In this document: positions 1 through 6,264 of the stretch, piece after piece
Position numbering within the stretch: position 1 is the first letter of the stretch
Layout: each line of letters starts with the position of its first letter
Origin: Chloroflexota bacterium
Lineage (GTDB): Bacteria > Chloroflexota > Dormibacteria > Aeolococcales > Aeolococcaceae
DNA: 11,493 bases
Direction: 5' to 3'
NCBI GenBank assembly: GCA_003491925.1
Contig: DNAU01000168.1
Coordinates: 1 to 11,493, forward strand
Made by a program: the position numbers and the translations under genes
Notes under the pieces: generated by a model
Database searches by the model: none
The model's input: only the letters and a program-made list of their open reading frames with translations
Told to the model about the DNA's origin: nothing

Positions 1-539
1 ACACCCAGCTCGGCGACCTGGTCAGGGGCTACCTGCTCCAGCACCACCGGGTCCGGGTCGACCCCTGGACCGAGGCCCTGCTCTTCACCGCCGGGCGGGT
101 CCAGCTGCTCCGGGAGCGGATCCTGCCCGCGCTCGCCGGCGGCGCGGTGGTGATCGCCGACCGCTACGCCGACTCGACGCTCGCCTACCAGGGCGCGGGG
201 CGCGGGCTGCCCCTGCCCGCGCTGCGCTGGCTGCACGCGGAGGCCTGCGGCGACGTCTGGCCCGACCTCACCTTCCTGCTCGAGCTTCCCCGGCGGGTGG
301 CCGAGGATCGGCAGCGCTCGCAGCAGCTCCCCCTGGACCGCTTCGAGTCCGCCGCCAACGGCTTCCACCTCGAAGTCCAGCAGGGCTTCGAGGAGCTGGC
401 GGCGGCCGACCCCGAGCGCTTCGTCCGCATCGACGCCGGCCGCGCACCCGCCGCCGTGCTGGCCGAGATCAGCGCGGTGGCCCTGCGGCGGCTCGCCGAA
501 CGCCAGGTGGTCGCGCCCCGCCGGGAGGGTCCGCGGTGA
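1..539 (+). CDS. tmk: Thymidylate kinase (dTMP kinase), 5'-truncated by the window edge
   Basis: This enzyme phosphorylates dTMP to dTDP with ATP in the cytoplasm, for dTTP synthesis. The frame is open from nt 3 to the TGA at 537-539, giving 178 visible residues. The family is usually 200-215 aa, so the N-terminus with the P-loop lies outside the window. Visible family signatures are a TEALLFTAGR segment, the DRYADSTLAYQG motif (DR(Y/F) plus the nucleotide-contact SxxAYQG), an Arg/Gln-rich LID region around RVAEDRQRSQQ, and a C-terminal LDRFES...FVRIDA segment typical of bacterial Tmk. The ATG at 147 is internal and is not the start. The stop overlaps the GTG start of the next gene (GTGA), so the two are probably co-transcribed and translationally coupled. 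Family assignment is clear from motifs; only the missing N-terminus limits it. Confidence 0.93.
   Translation, partial: TQLGDLVRGYLLQHHRVRVDPWTEALLFTAGRVQLLRERILPALAGGAVVIADRYADSTLAYQGAGRGLPLPALRWLHAEACGDVWPDLTFLLELPRRVAEDRQRSQQLPLDRFESAANGFHLEVQQGFEELAAADPERFVRIDAGRAPAAVLAEISAVALRRLAERQVVAPRREGPR
523..529 (+). promoter_or_regulatory. Shine-Dalgarno for the c-di-AMP receptor gene, inside tmk
   Basis: GGGAGGG lies 6 nt upstream of the GTG at 536, within the last codons of tmk. It supports the GTG start and the 4-nt overlap. Confidence 0.7.
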
Positions 540-865
540 GGCTGATCATCGCCATCCTCCACGCCAAGGACGCCGAGGCCTGCGTGACCGCCCTCAACGA
601 CGCCGGCTTCGCCTGCACCCGGCTGGGCAGCTTCGGTGGCTTCCTGGACCGGGACAACGTGACCCTGCTGATCGGGGTCGAGGTGGCCCAGGTGGACACC
701 GTGGTCGGGATCCTGCGCAGCCGCGCCAAGCGCCGCCACGAGCGGCTGCACACGGCGGTGACGCCGGTGTCCGCGGGTGGGCCGCCCGCGCCGCTCCCGG
801 TCGACGTGGAGGTCGGCGGCGCCACCCTCTTCGTGCTCCAGATCGATCGTTTCGAGCGCCTCTGA
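536..865 (+). CDS. darA: Cyclic-di-AMP receptor, PII-like DarA/PstA (YaaQ) family
   Basis: This is a small cytosolic PII-like signal protein that binds c-di-AMP, normally as a trimer. Its downstream target is unknown in most species. The product is 109 aa, the same length as the Bacillus subtilis homologue as I remember it, and it begins MRLIIAILHAKDAE. It carries the family core TRLGSFGGFLDRDNVTLLIG, where T28, G35-F36-L37, N41 and G47 fall at the same numbering as ligand-contact residues described for PstA/DarA. It ends with the conserved PVDVEVGGATLFVLQIDRF strand region. Position 26 is Ala where I recall Arg in the Bacillus protein. The start is GTG, overlapping the tmk stop and preceded by a good Shine-Dalgarno. 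The tmk-darA order is a known arrangement in Firmicutes and relatives and supports the call. The function follows from family membership, not from the neighbourhood alone. Confidence 0.92.
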   Translation: MRLIIAILHAKDAEACVTALNDAGFACTRLGSFGGFLDRDNVTLLIGVEVAQVDTVVGILRSRAKRRHERLHTAVTPVSAGGPPAPLPVDVEVGGATLFVLQIDRFERL

Positions 866-941
866 GCCCCTCCGGCCGCGAGCCGGCCCGGCGGGGCGCC
901 ACGCCAGAGGGTGGACCCGCCCGCCGTGCATCCCCGAGCCG

Positions 942-971
942 GCGACAGCGCTCCGCCGGCCCCTGTATGCT
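942..971 (+). promoter_or_regulatory. Candidate sigma-70-type promoter for the Gly-rich protein gene
   Basis: GCGACA (942-947, 4/6 to TTGACA) and TATGCT (966-971) are separated by 18 nt. They lie about 65 nt upstream of the chosen ATG, in the 171-nt gap after darA. The TATG element is AT-rich against a very GC-rich background. This is a visual match only. Confidence 0.35.
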
Positions 972-1025
972 GCCCGGAGCCGCCGTCCGCGCGAGCGTGC
1001 AGGGCGCGCAGAGCATCCGGCGACC

Positions 1026-1030
1026 GGAGG
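1026..1030 (+). promoter_or_regulatory. Shine-Dalgarno fixing the start of the Gly-rich protein
   Basis: GGAGG is spaced 6 nt from the ATG at 1037. It selects this ATG over the GTG at 911, which would place 42 non-signal-like residues before the signal peptide. Confidence 0.7.
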
Positions 1031-1036
1031 CCTTCC

Positions 1037-2293
1037 ATGCGACCGACCCGCTTCATCACCGCCGTTCCGGTTGCCGTCGTGGCGCTCTTCCTCGCCACCG
1101 CGGCGCCGGCGGGAGCGCTCCCCACGTCCGGTACCGGCTGGCAGATCTTCGAGGAGACGGGGAACGCCCAGACCTTCACGGTCCCCGCCGGCGTGGTCGG
1201 GGTGACCGTCATCCTGGCCGGCGCCGGGGGCGGCGAGGGATGGGATGCCGCCGGCGACGGGCAAGCGGTCGCGGGCGCCGCCGGTGGCGGGGAGGTTTCC
1301 GACCTCTCGACGACCCCCGGCTCGACGCTCGAGGTCGTGGTCGGCGGGGCGGGCGGGGACGGGACCGGCGGGTCCGGAACCGCCGCCGGGGGAGACGCCG
1401 GCTTCAACGGGGGTGGCGCCGGCTCGGCCAACTCCGACGCCGGGTTCGGCGGCGGCGGCGGCGGTGGCGCCACCGAGGTCGGATCCGCCTCGTGCGCGGC
1501 GACCCTCACCTGCGCCCTCGTCGCCGGTGGCGGCGGCGGGACCGGCGGCGGCGCTTTGCAGGCGAGCCCGGGCGGCCAGGCGGGCTCCCCCGCGGGCAGC
1601 GACGGGACCGGCGCGGATGGGACGAGCGGCGGAGGCGGTGGCACCCAGAGCGCCCCGGGGGCGGGCGGTGGCACCGGTACGGACGCGGGCTCCCCGGGGG
1701 TCCTCAACGTCGGGGGTGCCGGCACCAGCGGCGGCGGCGGGGGTGGCGGCGGCTACTACGGCGGCGGCGGCGGCGGCGAGTCTGGAGCCAATGACGGCAC
1801 TGGCGGCGGCGGCGGCAGCACCTACGGTCCCGCCGGCGCCAACCCCAGCGCTGGCGCGGATGGCTCCCAGGATGGCGGCGCGGCGATCATCTGGGCGACG
1901 GCCAGCTCGCTCAGCCTCACCGCGGGCGATTCGGTGACCGTGACCGCCGCCGTGCCATTCGAGGAGGTTGGCAGCGAGACCTTCACCCTGGGTGCGACGA
2001 CCCTCTGCAGCGACGTTCCCGTCGGCGAGAGCGAGACGGCGTCCTGCCAGACCACTGCCCTGCCGGTCGGGACGGACGACGTCACCGCCACCTACACGCC
2101 CCCCGGCCCGTCCGGCAACCCCTATGCCGGCACCACCGAGGTCGTCGCGATCACCGTCTCCGCGGCGTCGACGGTGCCGGTGCCGACCTCGGGCGCGGAC
2201 AGCCCCGCCGGGGCGCCGCCGGTGGCGCCGCTCCTGATCGTGCTCGGCTGCGCCGGCATCCTCGCCGGGACACGGCTCCACCGGGCCCGCTGA
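1037..2293 (+). CDS. Secreted Gly-rich protein with Ig-like domain and C-terminal membrane anchor
   Basis: The product is a 418-aa exported protein, probably at the cell surface. Residues 1-27 are a signal peptide: basic MRPTR, hydrophobic core, and an Ala-Gly-Ala cleavage site before LPTSG. Residues about 35-60 hold a TFTVPAGVVGVTVILAGAGGG segment, the hallmark opening of ALK-like Gly-rich domains. It is followed by about 220 residues dominated by Gly (including GGGGGGGYYGGGGGG) and closing with a DGGAAIIWA strand. Residues about 289-378 resemble a bacterial Ig-like (Big_3-type) repeat with a Cys pair (TTLCSD...ASCQTT) and a DVTATYTP strand. The tail has VPTSG (382-386), a hydrophobic stretch around 395-411 and a basic end (RLHRAR), resembling a sortase-type or simple membrane anchor. 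The start at 1037 is chosen for its Shine-Dalgarno and signal peptide. Its role (adhesion, matrix or structural) is inference, since no catalytic motif is visible. It converges on the minus-strand gene 12 nt downstream. Confidence 0.82.
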   Translation: MRPTRFITAVPVAVVALFLATAAPAGALPTSGTGWQIFEETGNAQTFTVPAGVVGVTVILAGAGGGEGWDAAGDGQAVAGAAGGGEVSDLSTTPGSTLEVVVGGAGGDGTGGSGTAAGGDAGFNGGGAGSANSDAGFGGGGGGGATEVGSASCAATLTCALVAGGGGGTGGGALQASPGGQAGSPAGSDGTGADGTSGGGGGTQSAPGAGGGTGTDAGSPGVLNVGGAGTSGGGGGGGGYYGGGGGGESGANDGTGGGGGSTYGPAGANPSAGADGSQDGGAAIIWATASSLSLTAGDSVTVTAAVPFEEVGSETFTLGATTLCSDVPVGESETASCQTTALPVGTDDVTATYTPPGPSGNPYAGTTEVVAITVSAASTVPVPTSGADSPAGAPPVAPLLIVLGCAGILAGTRLHRAR

Positions 2294-2305
2294 CCGGGAC
2301 CGCCG

Positions 2306-2902
2306 TCAGCGGAGGTCCACCAGCACCTCCTCCAACCCCACCACCCGCTCGACCCGGGTGCCGCTGAGGTGGACGCGGACGCCGCGCACCCCGTTGGCAC
2401 CCGGTGCGCCGGGCTCCCATCCGTCGGCGTAGAGGCGGCGCGCCTCGCCCCAGCTCGCGGCGTTGCGGAGCTGCCGGCCGTCGGTGAACCCGACGCTGCC
2501 CGGCCGGCTCGGGTAGCCGAAGCCCACCTCGCCGCCACTCGCCAGGAAGGCCCTGACCGCGGCCAGCGGGCGATCGTCGGGGAGCGGCGACGGCTCGGCC
2601 AGGAGGGCGGCCGCCAGACTCGGCAGCTCGGTGCTGCCGGCCATCTCCCGCACCGCCACCCGGGCCGAGTGCCGGTCCGCCCGCTCGCGGCGGCGCCGCT
2701 CGGTGGCGACCTCCTCCCGCCGCGCCCGGATCTCGCGGAGCTGGCGCTCGTACGGGGCCATCGACGTGCGGGTCGCCCGCTCGACGGCGGCGAGCCGGTC
2801 CGCCTCGGCGTCGAGGGAGGCGGGGTCCAGCTCCCGCAGCCGGTCCGGCTCGACCCGCGCCGGCAGCGGGGGAGGTGGGAGCGGCGTCGGCGCCTCGGTC
2901 AT
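2306..2902 (-). CDS. Hypothetical 198-aa protein with N-terminal coiled coil
   Basis: I do not recognise this family. The start is the ATG at 2900-2902 (minus strand), preceded by GGGG 4 nt upstream. The open frame runs further upstream, but that extension is Arg/Pro/Gly-rich and does not look coding. Third codon positions from this start are almost all G or C, which supports a real gene on this strand rather than the overlapping plus-strand frames. After a Pro-rich start (about residues 6-14), residues about 18-90 are charged and helical, rich in Arg, Glu and Ala with heptad-like spacing (RQLREIRARREEVATERRRR), suggesting a coiled coil. A compact C-terminal region has FGYPSRPGSVGFTDGRQLRN, an Arg-Leu-Tyr-Ala-Asp-Gly-Trp segment and an alternating hydrophobic end. 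There is no signal peptide or TM segment, so it is probably cytosolic. It is divergent from the c-di-GMP gene with 185 nt between starts. Confidence 0.75.
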   Translation of the reverse strand: MTEAPTPLPPPPLPARVEPDRLRELDPASLDAEADRLAAVERATRTSMAPYERQLREIRARREEVATERRRRERADRHSARVAVREMAGSTELPSLAAALLAEPSPLPDDRPLAAVRAFLASGGEVGFGYPSRPGSVGFTDGRQLRNAASWGEARRLYADGWEPGAPGANGVRGVRVHLSGTRVERVVGLEEVLVDLR

Positions 2903-3087
2903 CGGTCCCCATGATCGCGCGCCCGGCCCGCGCCACCGGCGTCGACCGCCATCGAGGGGGACCGGTTGTGGAACTGCGGTCACGAGCGGGCAACAGCCCA
3001 GGCCGTTCGGCCCAGGCCTGACTACCCTGAAAGGCCCTGAACCACGCTTGACGAGATTACCTTCCAGGGGGCGGCTGAGCGCTGACC

Positions 3088-5331
3088 ATGACCGCAGACA
3101 CGGGCGACCGCCAGATCGCCGCCCCAGGCACACGGGTCCCGCTGGCACTGGCCGAGGAGGCCCAGGCGCTCGTGCGGGGGATGCCCGACGGCATGCTCCT
3201 CGTCGACCGGCGCGGCCGCATCCTCCTCGTGAACGGGCGGCTGCTGTCGATGACCGGGCATGCCGAGGCGGACCTGGTCGGCGCTCCCGTCGAGGTGCTG
3301 GTGCCGACCCCACTCCGGGGGGCGCACGTCCGCCACCGCCGGGTCGCCGGCCCGGGGCCCATCCACCGTCCCTCGGGGACCACCGGTGGCGAGTTCAGCG
3401 TGCGGAGGGCCGACGGCACAACCTTCCCCGCGGACATCGGGCTCAGCTCGGCGACCTGGGCCGACCGGGAGCTGGTCGTCGTCGTGGTCACCGATCTCAC
3501 CGCGCGCCGGCGGGCGGAGGAGATGCGGTCGATGCAGTTCACGGTCACCCGCGTCCTCAGCGACGCGACCTCCCTTGCCGACGCCGGGCCCCGGTTGCTC
3601 GACGTGATCGGCCGGACCCTGGAGATGAGCTCGGGGGACCTCCGCCTGATGGAGCCGGCCGGGGGGTTGACCGTCGCCGCCATCTGGTCCTCGTCTGCGT
3701 CTGCCGTGGGTCGACCGGCTGCCGGGGGTGGATCGGCTGCCGGGGGTGGACCGCCTGCCGGGGGTGGACCGGCTGCCAGGGGTCGACCGGCTGCCGAGGT
3801 GACCTCCCGAGAGGCCGCGGTGCTCGGGGAACAGGCCGTCGCCCCCGCCGCGCATCGGACGGCTGCGCTCTCGTTCGGGGTGGTGAGCGACGGGCGGGTC
3901 AACGCCGTCTTCCGCTTCTTCAGCGAGACCGGCCCTGTGCTGGCATCGGACGCCGAGGGCATCATGCGCGACATCGGTGACCAGATCGGGCATTTCATTC
4001 AGCGCCGGCAGGCGGAGGCTGCGCTGGAGGAGAGCATCGCCCGGCTGGCCGAGGTGGCCGCCACCGATCCCCTGACCGGGATCCGCAACCGACGCGAGTT
4101 CGACCGGATGCTCGCCACCGTTCCGCGGCGGCGTTTCGCGGTCCTCGCCGTCGACGTCGACAACCTCAAGCGGCTCAACGACGAGTTTGGCCACGAGGCG
4201 GGCGACGTGGCGCTGCGAGCGGTCGCCTCGAGCCTGGTGGCCGTCCTCCGCGGCTGGGACATCGTGGCCCGCACCGGTGGCGACGAGTTCTCGATGCTCA
4301 TGGCCGACGTCACCGCCCGGGAGGCGGCCCGAGCCGCCGAACGGGTGCGCAACGTGGTCAGGGCGATCTCGGTCTCGTACGGCCAGGTCAGCATCAGCGT
4401 CGGCTGGGCCACCGGCCCGGCGGGCGCCGACCCCCGGGACGTCCTCGACCTCGCCGACTCCCACCTCTACGAGGCCAAGCGCGCCGGCCGCGACCGGGTG
4501 GTCGGCGGTCCGATGAGCCGTCGCACCCGCCCCGCCCGCCGCTCCGAGTGGTCGGCGCGCATCGAGGAGATCCTCGCCCGCCGCAACCTCACCATCCTCT
4601 ACCAGCCGATCGTCCGTCTCGGCCAGGGCACCGTCATCGGCCACGAGGCGCTCGCCCGCCCGCCTGGCTTCGGGCCGTCCGACAGCGTCGAGGACCTCTT
4701 CGCCGAGGCCCATCGCACCGGAAGGATCCGCGACATCGACTGGCTCTGCCGCCGGCTGGCGGTCGCCGCCGTCCCCTGGCCGGTCGGCGACGAGTGGACG
4801 CTCTTCCTCAACGTCAGCGCGGTGCCGCTGCTCGACCCGGTCCACGACGTGGACCAGATGCTCCTGCTCCTCGAGGCGTCGGGCGCGCCCGCCCACCAGG
4901 TCGTCCTGGAGATCACCGAGCGCGAGCTGATCTCCGACCTGGGGAGGGTGCGGGAGGTCCTGGCCGCGTACCGGGAGCACGGCTTCCGCTTCGCCCTAGA
5001 CGACGTCGGCGAGGGCCACTCGACCCTGGAGCTGCTGGCGGCGGCGCGCCCCGAGTTCATCAAGATCGCGCGCAGCCTCACCATGACCGCCTCCCATTCC
5101 AGCTCGCGGGCCGCCATCCGGGCGGCCGTCGCCTTCGCCCAGGTGAGCGGCGCGGCGGTGATCGGCGAGGGGATCGAGAACGAGTTCGCCGCCGGCCAGA
5201 TGACCGCGCTGGGGGTCGGGCTCGGCCAGGGGATGTGGCTGGGCCGCCCGGGCCGGCTCGAGCAGGGGCCGCGCGAGGGTGAGCTGATCGGGGTCAGCCA
5301 GCGCCGGCGGCCGGTCGCCCCGGCGGGCTGA
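3088..5331 (+). CDS. PAS-GAF-GGDEF-EAL cyclic-di-GMP synthase/phosphodiesterase
   Basis: This 747-aa sensor is likely bifunctional: GGDEF makes c-di-GMP from two GTP and EAL hydrolyses it to pGpG. Residues about 20-145 are a PAS domain (MPDGMLLVDRRGRILLVNGR). Residues about 150-312 are GAF-like but interrupted by a Gly/Ala/Pro repeat. Residues about 318-475 are GGDEF with DPLTG at 327, metal-site DVDNLK (356-361), intact GGDEF at 397-401 and a complete RxxD inhibitory site (R388, D391). Residues about 490-725 are EAL with E520-A-L-A-R, N575, E608, D638-D639, K659 and E694 all present. The Asp of the usual K-x-D is Ala661, which may lower phosphodiesterase activity. There is no TM segment, so it is cytosolic. 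An in-frame TGA at 3076-3078 forces the start to ATG 3088. The nearest Shine-Dalgarno-like AGGGGG (3066-3071) is 16 nt away, so initiation may be weak. The ligand sensed is unknown. Confidence 0.93.
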   Translation: MTADTGDRQIAAPGTRVPLALAEEAQALVRGMPDGMLLVDRRGRILLVNGRLLSMTGHAEADLVGAPVEVLVPTPLRGAHVRHRRVAGPGPIHRPSGTTGGEFSVRRADGTTFPADIGLSSATWADRELVVVVVTDLTARRRAEEMRSMQFTVTRVLSDATSLADAGPRLLDVIGRTLEMSSGDLRLMEPAGGLTVAAIWSSSASAVGRPAAGGGSAAGGGPPAGGGPAARGRPAAEVTSREAAVLGEQAVAPAAHRTAALSFGVVSDGRVNAVFRFFSETGPVLASDAEGIMRDIGDQIGHFIQRRQAEAALEESIARLAEVAATDPLTGIRNRREFDRMLATVPRRRFAVLAVDVDNLKRLNDEFGHEAGDVALRAVASSLVAVLRGWDIVARTGGDEFSMLMADVTAREAARAAERVRNVVRAISVSYGQVSISVGWATGPAGADPRDVLDLADSHLYEAKRAGRDRVVGGPMSRRTRPARRSEWSARIEEILARRNLTILYQPIVRLGQGTVIGHEALARPPGFGPSDSVEDLFAEAHRTGRIRDIDWLCRRLAVAAVPWPVGDEWTLFLNVSAVPLLDPVHDVDQMLLLLEASGAPAHQVVLEITERELISDLGRVREVLAAYREHGFRFALDDVGEGHSTLELLAAARPEFIKIARSLTMTASHSSSRAAIRAAVAFAQVSGAAVIGEGIENEFAAGQMTALGVGLGQGMWLGRPGRLEQGPREGELIGVSQRRRPVAPAG
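3711..3800 (+). repeat. Five tandem copies of an 18-bp unit inside the GAF-coding region
   Basis: Units start at 3711, 3729, 3747, 3765 and 3783, with consensus TGGACCGGCTGCCGGGGG and one to three mismatches per copy. Because 18 is a multiple of 3, the repeat keeps frame. It encodes hexapeptides of the form GRPAAG / GGSAAG / GGPPAG / GGPAAR / GRPAAE (residues about 208-238). There are no spacers, so this is a coding minisatellite and not a CRISPR array. Confidence 0.9.
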
Positions 5332-5412
5332 ACGCACTCCGGCCGCCCACGGGCAGCCCCGCCGGCACGGACCCGGCCCGGTGCTGTATGACGGCCACAC
5401 CGACCTGCGAGC

Positions 5413-5419
5413 AGGAGGG
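5413..5419 (+). promoter_or_regulatory. Shine-Dalgarno fixing the start of enoyl-CoA hydratase
   Basis: AGGAGGG is spaced 7 nt from the ATG at 5427. It favours that ATG over the in-frame ATG at 5388, which would add 13 residues not typical of the family. Confidence 0.75.
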
Positions 5420-5426
5420 ACAAGGC

Positions 5427-6200
5427 ATGGCCGCGACCACAGACCCGGTTCGCACCGACCGCCACGGGGCGGTCGCGCTGGTGACCATCGTCCACTCCCC
5501 GGTGAACGCGATCAGCCGGGCCGTCGCCGTCGGGATCCTGGAGGCGCTGACCGCGGCCGAGGCCGACCCCGCATGCCGGGCGCTGGTCCTCACCGGCGAG
5601 GGCGACCGCTACTTCTCCGCCGGCGCCGACCTGACTGAGCTGGCGGGCGACGCGCCTGGTGACCTCGCGGGCTCGATCGAGGTGACCGGGCGGCTGGAGG
5701 CTTCCCGGCTTCCGGTGCTCGCCGCCGTCAACGGGATCGCCTACGGCGGCGGCTGCGAGATCGCCCTCGCCTGCGACCTGCGGATCTGCGCGGAAGATGC
5801 CCGCTTCGGCCAGCCGGAGATCAAGCTGGGGATCATCCCCGGCTGGGGCGGCACCCAGCGGCTGCCCCGTCTGGTGGGCAGGGGCCCGGCGCTGGAGATG
5901 CTCCTCACCGGCGACCCCATCGACGCGGCGCGGGCGCTGAGCTGCGGCCTGGTCACCCGGGTCGTCCCCCCCGGCCGTCTCGGCGAGGAGGCACTGGCCC
6001 TGGCCGGCCTGCTCGCCCAGCGTCCCCCGCTGGCCGTGGCGGCCGTCAAGCGCGCGGTCCGCCGGGGGTCGGACGGGAGCCTGGCCGGGGGGCTCCGCCG
6101 CGAGCGGGAGGAGTTCGCACGGCTGCTCGGGAGCGAGGACGCCCGCGAGGGCCTCTCCGCCTTCCTCGAGAAGCGCCCACCCACCTGGCGTGGCCGGTGA
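5427..6200 (+). CDS. Enoyl-CoA hydratase (crotonase family)
   Basis: This enzyme adds water to trans-2-enoyl-CoA to give 3-hydroxyacyl-CoA, the second step of fatty-acid beta-oxidation. The 257-aa product matches the usual length of short-chain hydratases. The oxyanion-hole segment FSAGADLTEL and the core NGIAYGGGCEIALACD and FGQPEIKLGIIPGWGGTQRL are all present. Both catalytic glutamates are in place, E111 in GGGCE and E131 in GQPE. They are 20 residues apart, as in the rat mitochondrial enzyme (Glu144/Glu164), which argues for true hydratase activity over another crotonase reaction. It is soluble and cytosolic. The start is set by the AGGAGGG ribosome-binding site. The end overlaps or abuts the EtfD-like gene on the same strand, suggesting a beta-oxidation operon. 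The chain-length preference cannot be read from the sequence. Confidence 0.93.
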   Translation: MAATTDPVRTDRHGAVALVTIVHSPVNAISRAVAVGILEALTAAEADPACRALVLTGEGDRYFSAGADLTELAGDAPGDLAGSIEVTGRLEASRLPVLAAVNGIAYGGGCEIALACDLRICAEDARFGQPEIKLGIIPGWGGTQRLPRLVGRGPALEMLLTGDPIDAARALSCGLVTRVVPPGRLGEEALALAGLLAQRPPLAVAAVKRAVRRGSDGSLAGGLRREREEFARLLGSEDAREGLSAFLEKRPPTWRGR

Positions 6201-6264
6201 CGAACAGCGCTCCGGACCGCGCCCGGTCCTCCTCCGCGGGCCGGAGGAATTGGTCCCGACGGCA

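Noticed and set aside
866..897. Possible rho-independent terminator after darA
   Set aside because: GCCCC/GGGGC and CCGGC/GCCGG arms can pair, but there is no T-run after the stem and such pairing is common by chance at this GC content.
185..2281. A 698-residue minus-strand open frame across the darA and Gly-rich region
   Set aside because: Its product is a Gly/Arg/Ala-rich low-complexity sequence. It is antisense to three well-supported plus-strand genes, and Gly-codon runs in GC-rich DNA leave the opposite strand open by default.
3711..3800. Regular repeats as a CRISPR array
   Set aside because: The 18-bp units are contiguous, with no spacers, and lie inside a coding frame.
3022..4980. 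A 652-residue minus-strand frame antisense to the c-di-GMP gene
   Set aside because: No family motif is visible, while the plus strand has intact PAS, GGDEF and EAL motifs throughout.
5381..5392. CTGTATGAC as a -10 element for the enoyl-CoA hydratase gene
   Set aside because: It resembles the CTGTATG upstream of the Gly-rich gene, but no acceptable -35 lies 16-18 nt upstream, so I did not list it as a promoter.
5388..5426. Upstream ATG as the start of enoyl-CoA hydratase
   Set aside because: It has no ribosome-binding site and would add a non-conserved 13-residue extension; the ATG at 5427 has AGGAGGG 7 nt upstream.
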